The notes beneath the pieces were generated by a model. It saw only the letters and a program-made list of their open reading frames with translations, did no database searches and had not been told where the DNA came from. From NCBI GenBank assembly GCA_033085395.1, contig JANQBS010000466.1:1-20434 (forward strand): DNA of 20,434 bases, read 5' to 3'. Of the stretch, positions 1 to 9,460 are shown piece after piece (the first letter of the stretch is position 1; each line of letters opens with the position of its first letter). Source of the stretch: Xanthoparmelia taractica (Eukaryota; Ascomycota; Lecanoromycetes; Lecanorales; Parmeliaceae). The position numbers and the translations under genes were made by a program.

Positions 1-35
1 TATAATAATTAGAATTATAATTAGAATTCTAAGAT

Positions 36-545
36 GCTCTTAAGATTAATTATTATAATTTATATAGCTAGCGATTTTTTTAATTAAGAGATTAAAATTA
101 TCTATATTAGATACGAGAAGTTTAAAATTAGCGAGTATATTATTATAGTCTTAAATAATAAGATCGTACGCTCTTCTCGTATTTGCCGTATTAAGATCGA
201 GCTCTAAATTTATTATAGCGAAATTATAATTATTTGACTAGAATAATATCGATTCTAACAAAGATAGTTATCTCGTATTATTATATTCAAAGTATCTATT
301 TTAAATGTGATTAATTATATTGCGATATATAACTTTCTCTCGACGATTAAAGAATATATACGAAGATAATATAATATCGAAGAAGATATGTCTCTTTTAA
401 ATAGATTAGCGATAACTAGAATAATAATTAGAAATATATAGACATATTAAAATCATGAATAGATATATATGCTCTTTTCTAAGATAGCTCCCCAAATTCT
501 TATAATCTAGCTCTCTAAGTTTACGCAGCAGAGATCTATTAGTCT
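36..545 (+). pseudogene. RIP-degraded coding relic of unknown function
   Basis: A single frame (codon starts divisible by 3) can be followed for about 170 codons. The interruptions are nearly all TAA/TAG, as expected if Trp or Gln codons were mutated. The clearest stretch is about 390-545, where aromatic, acidic and polar residues alternate as in a folded protein. I do not recognise a family. The frame is open to the left of the window, so the start is not visible. This block lies outside the part shared with repeat copy B, so it may belong to a longer version of repeat A or to an unrelated neighbour. It could also be chance coding-like sequence, since RIP leaves CG-containing words that favour charged residues. 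Confidence is low. Confidence 0.3.
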
Positions 546-1401
546 TTCATCACGTGTTCTATATATTAATAAATAGACGTATCTTTATATTCGACACGTA
601 GTTTCACTTAAGGTTCTATTTATACGCGAATAGCTTAATATCTAATAATTAATCGTTCTTTTCGAGTTTTAATAGATCGTAGCGCTTATAATCTAGAATA
701 TTATCTCTCTCTCTAATAGTTAAAAAAATCTCATCTATTATATAATTAAAATAAATACTTTTTTATTAAAAATAATTATATATTTTACTTTATTTTCTTA
801 TCTTCTATATCTTTTTATAATAAGTTATTATTCTTATCGACGTAGATTATTATTTTAAGATAAATCTAAAGCCGAAGACGCCGAGTAACGATATTACTAT
901 ATACGTTTTACGTAATTCTATTTTAGATATTAGCTTAAAAGAACTAATAACTAAAATAATAATTATAAAAATAAATAAATATTATGTAAAGTCGACTTCT
1001 TGCTAGCGTAGGGTTTTAATACGTGCTTCTCGCTATAAATCTAAAGTAGTTACGAATTTATTAATCTTTTTATAAGCACGAATACGATAATTCTCAGCGA
1101 CGTTATTAACTTTCTTTACACGTTTTAATTTTTTTTTCTTAAAAATAAAAATATTAAGTCTTATTCTTAAGCGTTTAATATTAAAATTTTCGCTAAAATC
1201 TTAAACGACTTTACGCTTTAATTAATTATCTTTAGATCGATTAATTACGTTATAACGTGAAGTCTTAAACTCGAGATTATCGAACTTTATATTAAAGAGC
1301 GAAAAGTACGTTTAAAAATCTAATTATTCTTTTTTTTAATAGCTAAAAAAAAGATTAATAAAGAAATATAAAGATAAAAAAAGAGGTTATTTCTATAAGA
1401 T

Positions 1402-2200
1402 CGATGCTCTATAGATTACGATTTAACTAAAAATTATTAATTATATACTCTCTATTAGAATAGAAGTATATTAAGTATCTTTAGTTATATTAATAATAGA
1501 AATATATTTTAAATACTAGAACGAAAGAAAGATGCGATAAATAAGGATTATTTATGGGAAAAATTTAAGAAGGAAATTATTTAGATATTAATATCTATTA
1601 TTAAAAGAATTACCGAGAAGGAAATCGATTAGATATTAATTTCTATTATCTATTTAATGTGAAAAGATTATCGAGAACTCCACGTGTTAACGTCTAAATT
1701 AATAAAATTTTAATACGCTTAGATAGTTATTAGAATAATTACAAGAATTAATCATAAGATAAATTTATTCTTATAGAATCTTAATACTTATAATAAGAGT
1801 ATTCTTCTCTCGCTTTTTAATTAAAAAATAAATTAATTCTAATATTTTTACGATAGATATCTAAAAGCATTAATAAATAACATTGATTTTATCTATAACA
1901 TCACGTTTTCTAAGATATATTTATCGTATACTTTTATTTTCTTTCTACTCTTTCTTCTATTATTCCTTATTCTTCTAATATTTATTATTCTTCTACTATT
2001 TATCTTATTATCTATTTATCTAACAAAATAAGCTATAGCTTATAAAAGAATTACTACGCGAGGTAATATTTTAAAGTAGATATATTAAATCTATAAATAA
2101 AATATTAAGTATAAAGTTAATACGCGAGTAGACGATAGTATATAAGAGCAAAGAAAAGATTGGAGAAACCATGATACACGTAGCTAATATTAGATAATCT
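1402..2200 (+). pseudogene. Coding relic inside repeat A, unknown product
   Basis: One frame (frame 1) can be followed from about 1402 to 2200, with stops mostly TAA/TAG at plausible Trp or Gln positions. The same frame is readable on the minus strand of copy B (about 13873-14710) with the same residues, so it predates the duplication. The first part (1402-1790) is rich in charged and aromatic residues, including runs of Lys, Glu, Asp and Ile. Around 1920-2030 the frame becomes a run of Phe/Leu/Ile from TTT/CTT/ATT codons, which would fit a Ser/Pro-rich low-complexity segment after C-to-T change. The block at about 2100-2170 is basic. I recognise no transposase or other domain. It sits directly upstream of the H3-like relic but in another frame, so an intron or a separate gene is possible. 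Confidence 0.4.
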
Positions 2201-2372
2201 TAAGTGTAATTAATCGCTTCTACGTAGTCTTTAAGTATTTAGTTATTAAGATTAATTAAGAAAAGTAGATTAGAGTAAAAACTATCGAGTAATAATATTC
2301 GAAAACGTAGATAGAAAGCTAAAAGTAAGTCTAATCTCGAATCTATTTATTTTATTTTATTAATAAACTATA

Positions 2373-2627
2373 GCTATTACTTTATATAAGATTCGTCGCT
2401 ATTAGAAAAGATTTAATTTAATAATTTCTAAGCTCTTCTTTTCGCGAGTAATAAGAGAAATCGCGATAATATATATAAAGAAGATACGTTTTTCTAGATC
2501 GATTATTAAGGTCATTTATAAGTCGACGAAAGCTTTTCTTTATTATATATTCGAAGATATTAATCTTTATATTATTTATACGAAGCGTGTAACTTTAATA
2601 ACTAAGAATATGTAACTATAAAGAATA
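2373..2627 (+). pseudogene. Histone H3-like histone-fold relic (copy A)
   Basis: About 85 codons in one frame without indels. Landmarks appear in histone H3 order and spacing: an IRRY block (2391-2402), a KL-F-R--REIA helix 1 segment, loop 1 followed by IRF, the KAFL helix 2 segment, IFED-NL, and TKRVT (2580-2594) with KNM after it. The loop between REIA and RF has the same length as canonical H3; centromeric CenH3 often has a longer one. Stops are only at 2403, 2613 and 2619, the first at the Gln position of the RRYQ motif. The N-terminal tail is not clearly readable. The protein would have been a nucleosome core subunit. It lies about 870 bp from the right terminus of repeat A and is shared with copy B, so it travelled with the repeat. 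Family call is firm; canonical versus variant H3 is not decided. Confidence 0.82.
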
Positions 2628-2691
2628 ATCGTAAATTCTTTTCATGATGCGAAGAGAGAAGAGGGGAATTTGCTATCGTAGGATAGACAGT

Positions 2692-2967
2692 TACGGGTTG
2701 GAAAGGTGTGGTATCTATTGAACATAGTCGTTTTCAACTTTTTTTTAACTTTTTTTAAAAAATTATATCTTTTTAATCTATTTATAGAATTTTATAATTA
2801 TATAAGCGTTCGCTTAAGCTTTTTACGTATATTTAGAATATAAAAAAATATTACGTAATATATTTATTAAAAACCCAATGAAAGTATGTGATATCCTATA
2901 TCTTTCGATATGGTATTCGAAAAACTAGTCCCATATTATCAAATATACCACACCTTTCCGACCCGTA
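2692..2967 (+). mobile_element. MITE copy 1, with 8-bp target-site duplication
   Basis: A 276 bp non-coding element with inverted ends of about 23 bp (left TACGGGTTGGAAAGGTGTGG, right its near complement). It is flanked by TAGACAGT at 2684-2691 and again at 2968-2975. Removing the element and one copy of the duplication gives a sequence that aligns base for base with copy B over about 44 bases, with only transitions, so copy B is the empty site. An 8-bp duplication is typical of the hAT superfamily. Every copy also begins and ends with TA, so a TA-duplicating (Tc1/mariner-type) reading was considered, but the empty site favours 8 bp. The interior is AT-rich, with poly-T runs and the block GATATGGTATTCGA at 2907-2920. 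No coding capacity. Confidence 0.9.
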
Positions 2968-3123
2968 TAGACAGTAGATTACTATTATAGTTAGCGTGCT
3001 AGCAATTCTTCTAGTAATCAAATAAATCAAATACATTAATAGCAATAGAAATAGCTCGTTAAGCCCTAGATAATTGCGAAGACCTTTCGTAACACGATGC
3101 TAAATACGATGGCGAGCTTAGCT

Positions 3124-3245
3124 CAACAACGTGATAATAAAGTGAAGTGATAATAATAGCGATAATAAAGTGAAGTGATAACTAGAATAATGGCTAGAAT
3201 GCTTAACAACGTGATAATAAAGTGAAGTAATAACTAGAATAATAA
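3124..3245 (+). repeat. Short tandem array in repeat A
   Basis: Three imperfect copies of a unit containing GATAATAAAGTGAAGTGATA occur at about 3130-3150, 3161-3180 and 3212-3232, with the spacer ACTAGAATAAT repeated after the second and third. The inverted copy B (about 13150-13235) carries only two units, so copy A has gained, or copy B lost, one unit of roughly 50 bp. Confidence 0.75.
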
Positions 3246-3299
3246 TTAGAATACGTTCGCATAATTCTATATAGAGTAACTTCTTCTATATATAGTATA

Positions 3300-3491
3300 T
3301 TTCCCATACCCCTGCATATAACATGGAATACCCCTGCATATATTAGAAATTTCCTAGACCATTTCATGATATTAGCACATTTCCTAGATTATTTCATAAA
3401 AATCAAATAATATAATCTCAATATTATACCATACCATGATATGGTATCGACACCCCATATCCCAGACCATCCCAGATCTTTCCGATCCGTA
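3300..3491 (+). repeat. Right terminus and subterminal repeats of repeat A
   Basis: ATACCCCTGCATATA occurs at 3306-3320 and 3328-3342. TTTCCTAGA followed by an ATTTCAT block occurs at about 3350 and 3380. The outer 50 bases contain GATATGGTATCGA (3438-3450), CCCATA and the terminus ending at 3491. Clustered subterminal repeats near a terminal inverted repeat are usual binding sites for DNA transposases, hAT elements included. The terminus matches the MITE end at 17 of 20 positions. Beyond 3491 similarity to copy B stops at once. This end is much less mutated than its partner in copy B. Confidence 0.75.
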
Positions 3492-3540
3492 TGATCAAAT
3501 ACGAAGCTATGAACTCACTTAGTTAATTAGTATTAGAACT

Positions 3541-4263
3541 TGATTACCTCTTTTCTTCTTTCTACTAGATATAGCGATTATTAATGCGTATTTAATTTAT
3601 AAAGATCTCTTTAAACACATAAAGCTAGTTTATCTTACAAATTAATAGAAGTTTAGAATACGATTGACCTGAAATCTAGTTATTCTAGATGCTCGTAATT
3701 TAAATAAAAATTAAACTCGTATTCTTAAAATTGAACGCTCTATATAACCTCGCTATAGAGATCGCTATCGATCTAAAGCAGTATCAGTAGAAAACACTAC
3801 TAAGGCCCGACAATATAAATATGTAAGCAAACACTATGACCTCTTAGCAATCCGATTAACCCCAGATCTTTATTAAGTAGCACGATACTACAAAAACGAG
3901 AAACAATACGTCTACTATCGATATTAGTAATTAACTCTCAAGCAGCCACATAAGATTAAGACCAGTCGCTATAGATATCGCACCTGTGACCTAGAAAACC
4001 CATTATGCACTGCTTATTTCGATCTATAATATTCTAATCCCCAGTCGCCTAACTAACTTCATTAAGCACGAGTATTTAAATCAATCGCCCTGATCTTTCA
4101 GCTAGCTAGACTATCGAACACCCCCGCTTAATTAGCCAGCTCAATTATCTACTTCTATAACGCCGAGATCATATTCTTCAATAGCGAGATCTTCTTTCTT
4201 AGTCGCGCGACCTCTCTTCGTAACTATAATAGCAAAGGGTGTATATGGTCAATGAGTGTCTAA
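3541..4263 (+). pseudogene. piggyBac-type transposase, C-terminal fragment
   Basis: Frame 1 can be followed for about 240 codons. The start resembles the segment just after the third catalytic Asp in fungal piggyBac transposases (DDE_Tnp_1_7): an LFFFLLD-A-INAY motif at about 3550-3591, then a FR--L--NL block. At 3961-4020 there is the C-terminal Cys-rich domain, RTCD with Cys codons at 3985 and 4006 and a Cys-to-Tyr change at 4015. The catalytic core and N terminus are absent; the fragment begins about 50 bp after the end of repeat A, so it may have been cut by that insertion. The frame runs on to a stop at 4261, probably beyond the real end. Stops are TAA, TAG or TGA. CpA is kept while TpG is lost, so mutation hit mainly one strand. 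It is diverged from the relic at 16450-18284. Confidence 0.65.
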
Positions 4264-4689
4264 TTCTTGATTATTCTAAGTTGGAAAAATCTATCTAAGT
4301 CAGGGCCAGCCAGCCAAGCACTTTCCCTTAGTTAAGCACTACTAATTCCTTAAATAACTTAACAAGTACGTTTTTCGTGACAGTATCCACTAAAATAGAA
4401 GAAAAGCGAGCGACCCCGCTTGCTGTTATATACATATTGAAGTTATATATATTAAAGTATACAGAAAAACCTTATCAATTAAGTAAATTCGTTAATAATA
4501 GTATATTAAAATTAGCGGGAAGTTAGTAATAGTAAGATCTTTTCAATAATTAAATTATATAGTTAGAATATTAGTTAGTATATAAACTCCTTTATATTAT
4601 AATATATCGATTGTGTATTGTTATCTTTAATTATATAAACGTTATCGAGTAAAGAGAAATTATTTCTCGGTCGATAATACTTATTAAAC
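4264..4689. other. No gene seen; piggyBac 3' flank
   Basis: Non-coding, with less mutated patches such as GCCAGCCAGCCAAGCA near 4305. A short inverted repeat, AGCGAGC / GCTTGCT around a GACCCC loop (4405-4424, 6 of 7 paired), could be a terminal or subterminal element of the piggyBac relic, but no TTAA-flanked end was established. Confidence 0.4.
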
Positions 4690-5034
4690 GTTTAATTGCA
4701 GCGGTGATAGATACTTAACTCATAAAGATATTAATAAAATAGCGATATTATGCTTTCTAAGATAATCTCTTCTCTTTTTAACGAGTAGATTTAACTAAGA
4801 AGACGAAGATACGATTATAGAAGTGAATATAGATGTAGACGTAAATGTAATAGCTCGAATTCTAGCTACTTTCTCCTTATACTTCTTTATTAACTTAGAG
4901 ACATTATCAAGATCCTTGATATTATATCACTAATTATATTCAGAACTATATTCCTTTCATCTTATTAGATATTCTATAGTCAAATTACGTCCCTTCTTAA
5001 TAATTCGTTTATTAAGAAATTATTCGATTTCTAA
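4690..5034 (-). pseudogene. Ty3/gypsy chromovirus polyprotein end with chromodomain
   Basis: On the minus strand from 5034, about 55 codons (to about 4870) read as a chromodomain: LEIE at the start, KRIIKKGR, then EYLIRWKEYSSEYN, an aromatic cluster, IKDLDN and a final KLIKKY helix. This matches the C-terminal chromodomain on the integrase of fungal chromoviruses (MAGGY/Pyret-like), which steers integration to marked chromatin. In-frame stops fall at expected Trp positions, as RIP would give. Downstream the frame stays readable to about 4690, with a Ser/Thr-rich then basic segment. The integrase core, RNase H and reverse transcriptase could not be recognised upstream (5035-6465), and no LTR was found, so this may be a fragment. 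A free-standing chromodomain protein is less likely, because the sequence style fits retroelement chromodomains. Confidence 0.7.
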
Positions 5035-6465
5035 GTTAATAATGCTATCGTTATTAATAGAAATAGACGAGATATATTAAGGCCGAGGGCGCTGGAAAGA
5101 ATTATTCTATAACGTAAAATAAGACTTCAATTATGCTATTATAAAAATAGAATATACTCTTTATTCTATAGAAATAGCAAGTCTATAAATAAGTCTATCT
5201 ACTCTATTCATTACCTAAAAAAAATCGATATACTATTATATTAGCTTATTAATGATATCAAGAGTAGAGGAGATCTTATAGTCTTTATGTAGTCGAAGAA
5301 GTATCTATTCTCTCATTCTAAAAAAACATTAATTAATGCTTTCTATCGTAGTGAAATTTATTGAATATCTAAGTAAAATCGATAATATCTTTAGCTATAA
5401 TTCGTATAAAGATATAATCGACTTTAATTAACAAACGAAGTAAATTTAAAGATTTATTTAAAGTAAAACCGTTGATTACTTCGCTCGATATAATTCTAGA
5501 AGAGGCGGAGTTATTTAAGAAGATCTATATTCGTAATAGAACTTCCGATTATAAAGAAGATCTCTCTAGAATATACACGAAGTATCTTAAAGCTATCTTA
5601 GTAGTCTAATTAATGCGTTCGCTCGTATTATTAGTCTATGAATAATAGACTATTAAATAAAGCAGAGAAATCTTTAATAATTTGAAAAGCGATTTTCAAA
5701 GCTTCGAAAGAAATTTCCTATCTCGATTGCTAATAATGGTCTTTAAGATTCTCTAATTAACAATATCAAGTCGATTTAAAAATACTTTTATTTAGTTAAA
5801 TGCTTTTTAAGTTAATTTATTAGAAATTAATTAAAAAACTTTTATAAACTTATAAATAATAGATATAATGTAATTTAACCCATAATTTAATAGAGATAAT
5901 ATTAGAATAAAGTTAATAGTTAGAGTATAAAAAGATACGGGCGAAGATAAGATTAACTGCAAGCTATCGTAAGATGCATACCTTCTTATCTATAGAATTA
6001 AACACTTCGAGCAATATCGAATAAAGTCTCGCAAATGCTTTATGATTTCATAAATATATCAGAATAATATAACGATTTCGTAGCATCTCTAAAAGCTAGA
6101 ATATTCTTCCTCATATGTTAAAGTGAGAATATTCTTTATTAGCAATAATGAAATATAAAATTATTATTAACTAGTAGTTCTATCAACATGAAAGATAAGA
6201 TCTCTCTATATTTCGTGAGTGAGAGTTTACTATTCTTATTATAGACTTTGCTATTAATTTCCTTTCGCTTTCGACCGAGACAAAAAATAGAAATTAATAT
6301 TAATAGCAAAGAGATGCTTTTCTCGCACGAAGAGTAAAGATATTATATTCTCGCTAGCTAGACTATTATTAATATCTAGCTATATTAAAATCCTTTTTTA
6401 ATAATTATCTTATTAATAGTCTTAAATGCATTTCTTATAAATAAAGCACTTATTTCTATCAAACT
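5035..6465. other. Degraded AT-rich stretch, no firm gene
   Basis: Heavily mutated sequence with no recognisable domain. A plus-strand frame from 5430 to 5606 stays open for 59 codons, with a helix-like pattern rich in Lys, Glu, Leu and Ile, and ends at TAA 5607; I cannot assign it. The minus strand, where integrase of the chromodomain element would be expected, gave no convincing HHCC or DDE motif by eye. Confidence 0.5.
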
Positions 6466-6631
6466 CGAATAGTGAAAGTATGGGTTAGTGTGTCTCATGA
6501 TCCAGCCCCTGTTCCAGATGCATGCGCACATGCGGGGAACACGTGTTCTCGAGAGCACTATATGTATGAGTCTCACATTATTAGTTGGCTCTTTATTCGA
6601 ATTCTTCTCACTTAGAGTAATCGTATTCTTT
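6466..6631 (+). repeat. Split direct repeat A1
   Basis: 166 bp that recur as A2 (10635-10800). Differences are mainly C/T and G/A transitions, with A1 keeping more C and G. It contains the palindromic core ACACGTGT (6539-6546), extended in A1 to 12 bp (6537-6548), and a TGTTCC / GGAACA inverted pair (6510-6515, 6536-6541). These are candidates for recombinase recognition, which is inference. Confidence 0.88.
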
Positions 6632-6766
6632 TATAATCTTTATTTAACTAATTCTAAATTATTGAACATCTACACACTAGATTAGCATATATTCTTCTTA
6701 TCTTATTCACATCTATATTTATTTTAATCTTCCTAATTATTTTATTCTTCTTACGTTATAGCTATC

Positions 6767-9460
6767 GCTATTAGACGCTTTAAGGCATTTAAGAAGATTT
6801 TTAAGAAGATCTTCAATAGACCTAAGACACTCGCAAAGGCTATCACACTCTCTTCCCCCTCTGACTTCGCTCGATTTCGTAGAAATAAGTCTATAATACC
6901 GGAGATATTCTTCTTAGAAACTCTTAGCTTAAGCGTAATTAAGGAGATTAATATTAAGGTTTTTAATTATCGCGATCAAGTCTTAGAACTAAAAGAATAT
7001 CTCGCTAAGTATAAATATAATTATTATAAGTAGTATTAAATATATAAGTCACGCTCTCGCCGTCGTTATTGCTATTATTAATATTATTCGTTTAAGTTTA
7101 ATAGTAATTTAAAGGAGAGTAATAATCTTAGAGTCTCTTTTATATATATTAAAGATACGCGTTTTTTTCTTAATCTTTATAAACGCTATCGCGTTATCGA
7201 TATCAAGAATTTTAAGTAAATCTTCTTTAAGATATTTAAATCTAAAAACCTTATTAAGCTAGGTCGAGAATACGTCAATCGCGCTAATATAAACGATACT
7301 TAGAAAGTCAATAAGATGGTGCCTCTACTATAGTATTTCGAGATATATGACCAGGTTATATACTACTATATATATCTTATAATGGTCATCCGCCTATAGA
7401 AGGTATTATTAGATTATCGTTTTCGGCTAGCTAAGTTGTTAGTCTTATATAAATTTAACTTTATTCGAGAATATTACTATGCGTTTATAAACGCACGTAT
7501 CTTAAATAACTAGAACGATTTTATAGTTAGGATCACCGAGGATAGACGTTATAGCGATCTTCTACTGCGTAAAATAATTGTTTTTATCGATATCAAGTAG
7601 AACTTAGATTCTACTTTCAAATTCTTCGCTATATATCGAAATTTTAATAAGAAACGATACTCACGCGAGCACTATTAGTATATCTATATCTATCTTAATT
7701 GTTAGCTGAATCACCCAGCAAATATATATTATAAGGTCAAAATCGGGGCCTTAAGCATCAATCTTATCTCGCTTAATAATCGGATTTTAAAGCCTAAATA
7801 ACTCTCAACGCACTCGTAGGTGCCTATATTACTACTACATATAGCAGAAGAATTCTCGTACGCGCTATACGATTTATTAGATCTAGATTTAGTTAGTTAA
7901 GATTCGCTGCGAGTGAAAGATTAAGATTATTAATTAAAGAATTATTTAGATCTTATATTCGCAAAGACTCTTTTAACTATTCTTCGAAAGAAAGCAAAAA
8001 TCGAATATCGAGATCAAATCCTAAGTCATCGTAATTACAATTATTAATTAACCCTCGTAATATCTAATATATTAATAACGAATCTTTAAAAATAGCTCTA
8101 ATATAATCGTCTAGCCGAGATTAATCTTCAGACGAAGCAATAATTCGTCTACTCGCCGCTAGGGCTAGTCTCGAAGCACGATAGTAATTAAAGGCGTATT
8201 CATGATCTCTTATTTCCATACGAGACCTTAGTTAATAACAATATACTCTAGGACTGAGGGGCTTTAAAATACGCTATATATGATAATGTAGTGATCGCAC
8301 TGCTATAATAAGATCTTAGGGCTTAGTTCGTTAAAAGAGACTTAAAAGACGTGTTTAGATATATATCAATCGTAATTTTAAATTAATAGTTACTAGGATT
8401 TCATTGTAACGATCGCTATTGAATAGAACGATATCTATTCTTCGATCTGCGTACGTTATTATTTATATTTAATCTATTCGCAAAGGCCCTCAACTAGATC
8501 TTGATGATAGTTCTTCTTTGAATCATAGTACTTCACTATCTAGACGATTTCTTAATCTTCGCTATCTTAGTATCAATCGATAATACGATCGTATACGATT
8601 AATAATTCGATCTCGTATATAAAGAATTAGACTTTAAAATCAATCACACCAAGGATATCATAGGTATTATAGTCGATTTTCTGGGGATTGAGTTCGATAG
8701 CATCTTAATGTAGGCTAGACTTTCTTTCGATAAGCTCGCTTAGGCGAGAAATATAATTAAGAATCTTCTAAATCGGGCGATGATCTTATATCGCGAGCTC
8801 GAGTTAGCGGTCGAGTTCTTATCATTTGCCGCTAAGATCGTGGTCCCAGGGAGGGCGTTCTTAAGGCGATTTTTTGATGCTATTCGAAGACCAATAGCAC
8901 TTATTAAAATTATATTACACATAAAGGCCGATCTACGATGTCGATTAATATGGTACATTTAAACCGACGCATTAGGGATCTTTAATATGGGAGGCTATAT
9001 TCTAAAGCACTTAGATCTCTTGCAGTCGGTTTAAAAGGCTTTTAGTATTTCGATAACCACATGTTATCGTTAGAAAGATATTTAATTTAAAGAAATAAAG
9101 ATTATATATCACGCTATTCGACTATGATTACAAAGACTTTAGGAATTACGATTAATGCTATACTACGATAACGACGTATATATTCATGGTCTTAGAAAGT
9201 TCTCTATTCGCGGATTAGCTATAATTTTACTATAAGATATAGTAATGCTATTAATTAAATACGATATCTATTTAATCTTAATATAGATCTTAATTAAGAT
9301 TAATAAGCTAATAAATAATTTATTACGCTTTCGGTATCGAAAGATCGCTAACGTATATTTATAGTTAAGATATATCTTAATCGCTTCGTAGAGCTAGAGC
9401 GGGACTTATTAGATTCCTAATACAATTAGATCGTATTATTACGAGAGGTAGCTCGTTTTT
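6767..9460 (+). pseudogene. Gag-like, reverse transcriptase and RNase H polyprotein
   Basis: One uninterrupted frame (position mod 3 = 2) of about 900 codons with no indel but many TAA/TAG/TGA. The first ~440 codons are Gag-like, basic near the start (KKIFKKIF at about 6791) and without zinc knuckles. Reverse transcriptase begins near 8155 with PLGLVSKHDS and IHDL, and the catalytic YLDDF is at 8537-8551. The thumb motif SFAAKIVVPGRAFLRRF (about 8823-8875) is diagnostic of the DIRS order. RNase H follows: Asp at 8966, Glu at 9092, Asp at 9167 next to a late His, and the NKL---LLRF end. The start codon is not certain; an ATA near 6767 could be a mutated ATG. The end overlaps the recombinase frame. 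Host-encoded or LTR-element RT is unlikely given the thumb motif and the downstream recombinase. Confidence 0.88.

Larger units (their letters stand above)
770..3491 (+). mobile_element. Repeat copy A (H3-carrying element, right end intact)
   Basis: About 2.7 kb that is present again in inverse orientation at 12918-15344. After subtracting the 276 bp MITE at 2692-2967 the two copies have nearly the same length (about 2.45 kb). Differences are almost all C/T and G/A transitions. The right end is sharp: both copies end in the same terminus (reverse reading TACGGATCGGAAAGATCTGG) and the flanks then differ completely. The left limit, near 770, is only where similarity to copy B stops; no terminal repeat is visible there, so the true left end may lie outside the window or be deleted. 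Inside are a long coding relic (1402-2200), a histone H3-like relic (2373-2627), a short tandem array and subterminal repeats. It is probably a DNA transposon or transposon-captured segment; no transposase is recognised. Confidence 0.75.

Noticed and set aside
1..770. Terminal repeat marking the left end of repeat A
   Set aside because: No sequence like TACGGATCGGAAAG was found by eye. TACGAGAAGTTT near 111 matches too poorly.
6385..6685. Overlapping open frames on both strands (6385-6576 minus, 6488-6685 plus)
   Set aside because: They lie in or across repeat A1 of the retrotransposon, have no domain, and are open only because A1 is less mutated.
8740..8958. Minus-strand open frame
   Set aside because: Antisense shadow of the reverse transcriptase thumb segment, which carries the recognisable motif on the plus strand.
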